A stretch of DNA of 58,268 bases, from the NCBI GenBank assembly GCA_019113825.1, contig DXGR01000149.1, positions 1 through 58,268 on the forward strand. The letters are read 5' to 3'. The notes beneath the pieces were generated by a model that was not told where the DNA came from, did not search any database, and saw only the letters and a program-made list of their open reading frames with translations. Every line of letters starts with the position of its first letter. Position 1 is the first letter of the stretch. The DNA comes from Candidatus Stackebrandtia excrementipullorum. GTDB lineage: Bacteria > Actinomycetota > Actinomycetes > Mycobacteriales > Micromonosporaceae. The position numbers and the translations under genes were made by a program. Positions 53,301-58,268 of the stretch are shown in pieces.

Positions 53301-55214
53301 CGACCGCACGTTCGGGACGTGAATGGCCGGGTCGGACAACCTCAACCCGAAGTCGTGCAGGTAGATGACGCCGTCTTCACGGTTGACCTGGAAAGGCCGT
53401 TCGTCGGCGACCTGCACACCCAACGAATGCAGAACGGGTAGCACCGCCGACAGCATCATCGGTTCGGCGAAACGGAACACCTTGAACCGGATATCGGCAT
53501 CGCTCTTGCGGCGCCGGTACAGATGCAGCGCCAACTCGCCCGGTTGGTCGACCAGTTCCAGTTTGGCGATGTCCTTGGCCGCCTCGAACGGAGTGTGTCC
53601 CTCCTTATAGGTGTTCGAGAACCCCTTGACGTACCGGCCACACAGGTAGCTGGACTGTTCGGTTCCCACCTTGCGATCGAGGAGGCTCTCGAACTCCACG
53701 TCCCAAGACCGTGTCGCTTCGATCAGTTCACGCTGTATCGATTCGACGTCGATGTCACCGGGCGGGTTGGCCGGGTCGGTTCGCACAGTGAGGTGGATAC
53801 GGGCAAGAACCGCATCCGAGACGTGAGTCGCGAAATCGACGCCGACACCGTTGAGCCGACGGACGAGGATGTCTTGGATCTTCAGGCGGTTGTCGGTGTT
53901 GAAACGATCGCGTGGCAGGTAAACCAGGCAGGAGATGAACCGTCCGTAGGTGTCCTTGCGGGCGAAAAGCCGCAACCGTCGCCGACCGGCGAGCCGCAGC
54001 ACCGCCATCGACGTCCGGTAGAGGTCGTCGGTACGGATTTGGAACAGCTCGTCGCGGGGGTAGGTCTCCAGAATCGTCAGGAGGTCCTTACCGGAGTGGC
54101 TGGTCGGAGGCAGGCCCGAGCGCTCCATGACTTCGTCGACCTTGCGCCGCACGACCGGTAGTTCCTTCACCGACGACAGGTACGCCGACGACGTGAACAG
54201 TCCCAGGAACCGGCGTTCGCCCACGACGTTGCCCTTGTCGTCGAACACCTTGAAACCGATGTAGTCCATGTAGGCGTTGCGGTGCACCGTGGCACGGGAG
54301 TTCGCCTTGGTGACGATGAGCAGTCGCTGCTCCAACGCACGCAGTCGAGCGTCCGGATTCATTGCCGACAGCGGTTTGGGAGTGGACTGGTCTGCCCGCA
54401 GCAGCCCCAGACCGGTGCCCATTTTCGCCTTCAGCGCCAGACCTTCGTCGGTGTCGACGAGTTCGTATTCGCGGTAGCCGAGGAAGATGAACTGGTCGTC
54501 GGCCAACCAACGGAGCAGATCGACGGCGTCGGTAAGGTCCTTGTTGGGCACCGGAAGAAGGTGGCCCTCACCCTTGAACTCGTCGGCCAGTTCCAATGCG
54601 GCGCTACGCATCTTCTGCCAGTCTTCGACGCACTCGCGCACGTCGGTCAGGACACTGGAAACCTGACTGCGCACCTCGTCGGCAGCGCCTTCGTCGCGCA
54701 ACCGGTCGATCTCGATGTGCATCCAGCTTTCGGTGACCACTTCACCGTCACCGCCGTCGGCCGGGGCCTCCTGTAGCGCGCCCATGACCTCACGCCGGAC
54801 CGTCACCTGTGGGTGAACGAGCAGGTTGATGTCGCGTTTGTTCGCGGTGAGGGCTCCGGTGACGGAGTCCACCAGGAAGGGCATGTCGTCTGTGCAGACG
54901 TCGATGCGCGTCGGCAACGGTACGGGGTTTTCGCCGGTGGCCTCACCGATGTCGGGAGTCGTCACCGAGATCTTGAGTTCCCCGGGCAGTCGCTGCTCGG
55001 CGAGTTTCCGGTGGTCGACCACTATCTTGAACATGGCCGCAGCACCTCGACCGACAAGATCCTCGTCGGGGACGAAACGCCAATACAGCCGCACCAGCTT
55101 CGCGAGATTCTCGTCGTCGCCTGCCAGTTCGGCCGCTTCGGAGATCAGTCGCTCCCGGTTGGGCAGTTCTTCGTCGAAATCGCGTTCGTCGTCATCTGCC
55201 ACTATCGCCAACAC
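50328..55214 (-). CDS. gdhB: NAD-specific glutamate dehydrogenase, 180-kDa type
   Basis: This protein of about 1628 residues is the large catabolic NAD-glutamate dehydrogenase known from Streptomyces clavuligerus and mycobacteria. It has N-terminal ACT-like regulatory domains. The catalytic core reads [55 protein letters not shown] and [20 protein letters not shown]. A helical C-terminal domain with [17 protein letters not shown] closes it. It oxidises glutamate to 2-oxoglutarate and ammonia. GTG 55214 lies 11 bases after GGGAG; TTG 55232 is the alternative. The neighbouring arginase-type gene, 252 bases upstream on the same strand, fits amino-acid catabolism. Confidence 0.95.
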   Translation of the reverse strand: [1628 protein letters not shown]

Positions 55215-55466
55215 TGTTACGCCAGCTCCCAAATGATCGGCGTACCCACGCCGCTGTGGGCACCGCTATAAAAGAGACTACGTGCGTTCGGCGAATACAA
55301 CACAACACGTCCGCCATGGGTGGCACGTCACACCGCAACCCTCACCGATCGCCTTTGTCGGGCGGAGGCACGACTCACCGATCAGTGCGTTCGAGCATAT
55401 ATACGACACCCGGTGCCATGAAAGACGACGAATAACGACACCGCGGGTCCCTTCGGCCCGTGTTCT

Positions 55467-56363
55467 TCAAGCAAGGGCCGAAACCAGGATGTCGACCAGC
55501 GCTTCGGCATACTCGCCGTCGGGGTCGTAATCGGGGTCGAACACCGTCAGTTCCATCCCCATACATTCCTCATAGGAGAAACAGACTTCGACGAGTTGTT
55601 GCAGCTCCCCGTAGGCGATACCTCCGGAGTCGGGACTGTCGACCGCGGGCATGACCGAGCCGTCGAGCACGTCTACGTCGACGTGCAACCAAAAACCCGA
55701 GACCGGCCCCAGCGACTCGACGGCCCACTCCGCGCTACGCACCGCACCCGCCGAACGCAGCTCGGGCACCGTACGGTGAGAGATTCCGGTAGCGGTCAAC
55801 TCCATACGGTGGGCATCAGAATCTCTGATGCCCAGAACCGCGACCTGCGATGATTCGAAATAAGGCCGATGACCGTCGATATCCGTCAAATCAGGCTGTC
55901 CGCGTCCGGTCACCAAAGCCAGATCCTCGCCCGCGGCCGCACCGACATAAGGAGCGTTTCCCGGGTGGCGAAAATCGGAATGGCCGTCGATGAACACCAA
56001 ACCGGCCTTACCGGGTTCGGGAAAACGGCGGCGCATCGCCAACCCGCCACCCAACAGAATCGAACAGTCACCGCCCAATACCAGCGGCCACTCACCCGCG
56101 TCGATGATCGCTTCAATGCGGGTGGCCAATTTGCGCGAATAGGCCGCAATTTCGCCCGATTGAGACACCCCGTCCCCGGGTTGCCAATCACCGGTGTCGA
56201 AACGCGGCGGAGTCAGACAACCGGCATCGCGCGCCGACAACCTGGTAACCAGACCCCGATCACGCAAAGCCCCCGGCGCCTTTGCGCAGCCGGGGACCGT
56301 GGTGGGGGTCGGCGGTCGCAACCCCAAATTAGAGGGAGCGTCCAGAATGGCTACGCGTCTCAC
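55467..56363 (-). CDS. Arginase/agmatinase (ureohydrolase) family protein
   Basis: The 298-residue protein has the ureohydrolase metal-binding layout: LVLGGDCSILLGG (Asp99; Cys100 stands where arginases have His), VFIDGHSDFRHP (Asp126, His128, Asp130) and WLHVDVDVLDGSVMPAVDSP. Two Mn ions would be held mainly by the last two motifs. Arginases and agmatinases cleave guanidino groups to urea; a formimidoylglutamase or other guanidino substrate is possible because of the GGDCS change. There is no signal peptide. The start is GTG 56363 (MRRVAILDAPSNLG), without a strong ribosome site. It is followed by gdhB and preceded by the thioredoxin-TPR gene on the same strand. Confidence 0.85.
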   Translation of the reverse strand: MRRVAILDAPSNLGLRPPTPTTVPGCAKAPGALRDRGLVTRLSARDAGCLTPPRFDTGDWQPGDGVSQSGEIAAYSRKLATRIEAIIDAGEWPLVLGGDCSILLGGGLAMRRRFPEPGKAGLVFIDGHSDFRHPGNAPYVGAAAGEDLALVTGRGQPDLTDIDGHRPYFESSQVAVLGIRDSDAHRMELTATGISHRTVPELRSAGAVRSAEWAVESLGPVSGFWLHVDVDVLDGSVMPAVDSPDSGGIAYGELQQLVEVCFSYEECMGMELTVFDPDYDPDGEYAEALVDILVSALA

Positions 56364-56387
56364 CGGATCAAGGTAACCACAATCGGT

Positions 56388-57302
56388 TCAGAAAAGCACG
56401 GCGGACAGTTTTCTTCTGGCCTGCGTCACTATCGGGTCCTGCGGCTCGGCCACCAGGAACAATTCGAGAAGGTGTTTTCTGACCTTATCGCGTGATTCGC
56501 CGGAATTGCGTGCCACCAATTGAATGAGTCGTTCATACGCGGCCTCGGCCTGTCCGGAAATAACCATCGCGTCGGCGGCCGACAAAACGGCGTCGACGTC
56601 ATCGGGGTCGGCGGCGGCCTTCTTCATGACCTCCTCCACGTCGGCATCGCCCACGCGACGCAACAACCGCACCTGCGCCAGCCCCGATTCGGCGTCGTCG
56701 TCCCCGGGGTTGTTCGACAGGTAACGTTTGAACGCAGCCTCGGCGCCGTTCAGGTCGCCCGACTGCAGCGCGGTCTCGGCGGCTTCCAGTTCCGGATCCA
56801 ACGGAATCTCGGGGGCTTCACCACCGGCGGCCTCCAGCAGCTTGCCGATCCACTGCCGCAAGGTCTGCTCGGGCTGGACGCCTTGGAAAGCGTCGACGGG
56901 TCTTCCCCCCACCACCGCGATGACCATGGGGATGCTCTGCACCTGGAACGCGCCCGCCAACTGAGGGTTGGCGTCGACGTCGACCTTCGCCAACACCCAG
57001 GACCCTGCGCCTTCATTGGCGAGTTTCTCCAAGACCGGCGACAACTGTTTACACGGCCCACACCATTCGGCCCAGAAGTCGATGACGACGGGAGTGTTCA
57101 ACGACCGTTCCAAGACCTCCGACTGGAACGTCGCCTCGGTTACGTCGATGACGGTGACTCCAGCGGATGGAGCCGGCCCGCTTCCCGTGGAGGGCGCGGC
57201 AGACTGTTGATCGGGTGCCGGACGAGCTTGCGCAAGCGATGACAAATCCACGGCACCGGCCATGAGACGCTGCGGTGCCTGGCGAGGGTCGGACGAGTTC
57301 AT
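56388..57302 (-). CDS. Thioredoxin-TPR co-chaperone (CnoX-like)
   Basis: The 304-residue protein has a thioredoxin domain after a Pro/Ala/Ser-rich leader. VVIDFWAEWCGPCKQLSPVL holds the CxxC active site (Cys81, Cys84), and the QVQSIPMVIAVVGGRPVDAF cis-Pro loop follows. Helical TPR-like repeats then come (AETALQSGDLNGAEAAFKRY, LSAADAMVISGQAEAAYERL). This is the layout of CnoX/YbbN, which protects proteins from oxidative aggregation and hands them to chaperones. Unlike E. coli YbbN it keeps a full CGPC pair, so it should be redox active. ATG 57302 (MNSSDPRQAPQRLMAG) is the family start. It precedes the arginase gene by 24 bases. Confidence 0.92.
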   Translation of the reverse strand: MNSSDPRQAPQRLMAGAVDLSSLAQARPAPDQQSAAPSTGSGPAPSAGVTVIDVTEATFQSEVLERSLNTPVVIDFWAEWCGPCKQLSPVLEKLANEGAGSWVLAKVDVDANPQLAGAFQVQSIPMVIAVVGGRPVDAFQGVQPEQTLRQWIGKLLEAAGGEAPEIPLDPELEAAETALQSGDLNGAEAAFKRYLSNNPGDDDAESGLAQVRLLRRVGDADVEEVMKKAAADPDDVDAVLSAADAMVISGQAEAAYERLIQLVARNSGESRDKVRKHLLELFLVAEPQDPIVTQARRKLSAVLF

Positions 57303-57368
57303 GGCACAAGTCTTACATCGCCGTGGCGGAAAGGTCACCGGGGTAGGGCCAATCCGACACAACGTGTC

Positions 57369-57399
57369 GTTCCGCTGCGGACGTGCGCCGCAGCGGAAC
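57369..57399. terminator. Hairpin between the CnoX-like gene and the decayed protease gene
   Basis: GTTCCGCTGCGG (57369-57380) pairs with CCGCAGCGGAAC (57388-57399), a perfect 12-bp stem with a seven-base loop. On the minus strand it lies between the M7 remnant and the CnoX-like start, so it is probably the old terminator of the protease gene. Confidence 0.65.
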
Positions 57400-57529
57400 A
57401 TCGGTTACGGCGGCGACCCCGGCAACGGGTCACGGCCGTGGCCGGATCTATCAGGAGTGCCGTAAACGCCCCACCTCACGGGAGCACCGTCGACCGCCCT
57501 CCGTCCTGCGTCGTAGTAACCGCTGGTCG

Positions 57530-57924
57530 GCTGGTACGGAGGCGCCCGCGCTTCCACTCGACATCAAGAGGATGCCGTTGTCGTTGTCGCAAAGCCATGT
57601 CCGTGCCCGATCTCGTGAGACACGATAGGTGGGGCGTTGCGCTCGAAGACAATGTTTCGGCTATCGATGTAGATAGTCGCGCCGCCCGGGCCACACAGGG
57701 GTGCGGGCTCCCTCAGCGGTCATCGCGTAGATCACGGTTGATCCGTTGTCGGGTTGGGCGCTGCGTCCCTCCAGACGGCCACAGCCCGACGAGATTCCCC
57801 TCATGGCCGACGGCAATGCAGCAGACGGCGGCAGGAGCGAACCGGGACGGCCGTGGTGACCGGTGACCGCACGGACGACCACGGCCGACAACACCCACAG
57901 GCGCCGGATTCGGATGGTGAGCAT
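57530..57924 (-). pseudogene. M7 (snapalysin-like) secreted metalloprotease, frameshifted
   Basis: From ATG 57924 the strand begins with a basic signal-like start (MLTIRIRRLWVLSAVVV). Near 57690 another frame reads GGATIYIDSRNIVFERNAPP, then IVSHEIGHGHGF, which carries the HExxHxxG zinc motif. After a further one-base shift the sequence continues DNDNGILLMSSGSAGASVPA, the next part of the snapalysin pattern (HExxHxxGxxD). At least two frameshifts break the gene, and most of the pro-region is missing. Snapalysins are small neutral proteases known from streptomycetes. It cannot be functional as read. Confidence 0.75.
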
Positions 57925-58268
57925 AGGACTCCCGTATGCACGCCGAAGGGTGTGTCACACCGCGCGACCACAATGTGCCCCCCACCTCACCTGCCGCGAA
58001 CCATCGGGACATGGCAATGCGTTGCAAGAACCGACGGGGGCCGGGTTTGTCGTTTATTCGCTGATTCACCCGAAACGCGCGCCCGATGACGGCGTGTCAC
58101 CTGCCAACACAGTGGATGCCCATCGTGCGGATTTGCGCGCGCTCGATACGATGTGCTCGCACCATGGTGCTGATGCCCCGGAGTGGTTTCCCGTCCGCCC
58201 GGCGCATCCGTGCTCGGGCGACAATTCATCCCCGTGCTGTCAGCCCGAGCCCGCCCGGGCGGCTTCTC
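57925..58268. other. Window end, no gene seen
   Basis: No supported gene lies here. Open frames on both strands are Arg/Pro-rich and lack motifs. The last bases contain the palindrome CCGCCCGGGCGG (58252-58263), which may be part of a terminator running past the window edge. Confidence 0.4.

Noticed and set aside
52107-53441. Long plus-strand frames opposite gdhB (also 50382-52025)
   Set aside because: These are shadow frames of the glutamate dehydrogenase coding strand. None carries a motif or ribosome site.
1-58268. CRISPR arrays, rRNA genes, prophage or integrase genes
   Set aside because: I looked for regularly spaced direct repeats, rRNA-like conserved stretches and tyrosine or serine recombinase motifs and found none. 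The only tandem repeat has two copies without spacers.

Overview
The window comes from a high-GC Gram-positive actinobacterium. Evidence: GTG/TTG starts behind purine-rich Shine-Dalgarno sites, an AfsR/SARP-type regulator, a 180-kDa-type NAD-glutamate dehydrogenase, GAP1, DUF4132, golvesin-domain amidases and an S1-type secreted protease relative. The gene set would suit a free-living Micromonosporales/Glycomycetales-like soil or plant organism, but the exact taxon is inference. All positions and domain calls come from reading the sequence; no database search was run.

Layout. 1-5650: a P1/NylC-type peptidase, then a ylxP-rbfA-MATE(dinF-like) run on the minus strand whose usual infB/nusA upstream neighbours are absent and replaced by a frameshifted ABC-2 permease remnant, then a beta-lactamase-fold serine hydrolase with an apparently leaderless promoter. 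5650-7190: a gene graveyard with an unidentified frameshifted gene, the C-terminal nuclease domain of a superfamily 1 helicase and a PadR regulator with a stop and frameshifts. 7551-8815: a VOC/SRPBCC pair. 8827-16165: a methyltransferase and a complete oligopeptide ABC importer (lipoprotein, two permeases, fused double ATPase) with a readable promoter, and a divergent DUF1028 gene. 16777-18975: an XRE-cupin regulator and a TspO-like membrane protein, separated by gene-poor DNA.

19882-27778 holds the least ordinary block. A membrane-anchored periplasmic-binding-fold protein is coupled to a large P-loop NTPase. Next to them lie an AfsR/SARP-NB-ARC-TPR regulator and two divergently placed 87-residue secreted peptides that share a spaced motif. 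27906-31530 is housekeeping and stress: an orphan trpF, a DoxX-like protein, ahpC-ahpD, a TPR protein and a cold-shock protein. 31613-34461 is a two-gene operon. A 129-residue protein ending in Gly-Gly with a beta-grasp-like tail overlaps by one base with an 819-residue DUF4132 protein, which makes it a candidate ubiquitin-like system.

34668-46448 is secretion and carbohydrate metabolism. It carries an S1 pseudoprotease lacking catalytic His and Ser, a GH5 cellulase (3' end overlapped antisense by an MFS exporter), a GDSL esterase, a golvesin-tailed amidase, a threonine-dehydratase-like enzyme, a 104-bp tandem repeat, and a ROK repressor divergent from a GH3 hexosaminidase with an inverted-repeat operator. 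46590-57302 carries an orphan GAP1 protein, a second golvesin-tailed amidase with a Tat signal, gdhB, an arginase-family enzyme and a thioredoxin-TPR co-chaperone. The window ends in a decayed M7 snapalysin-like protease gene.
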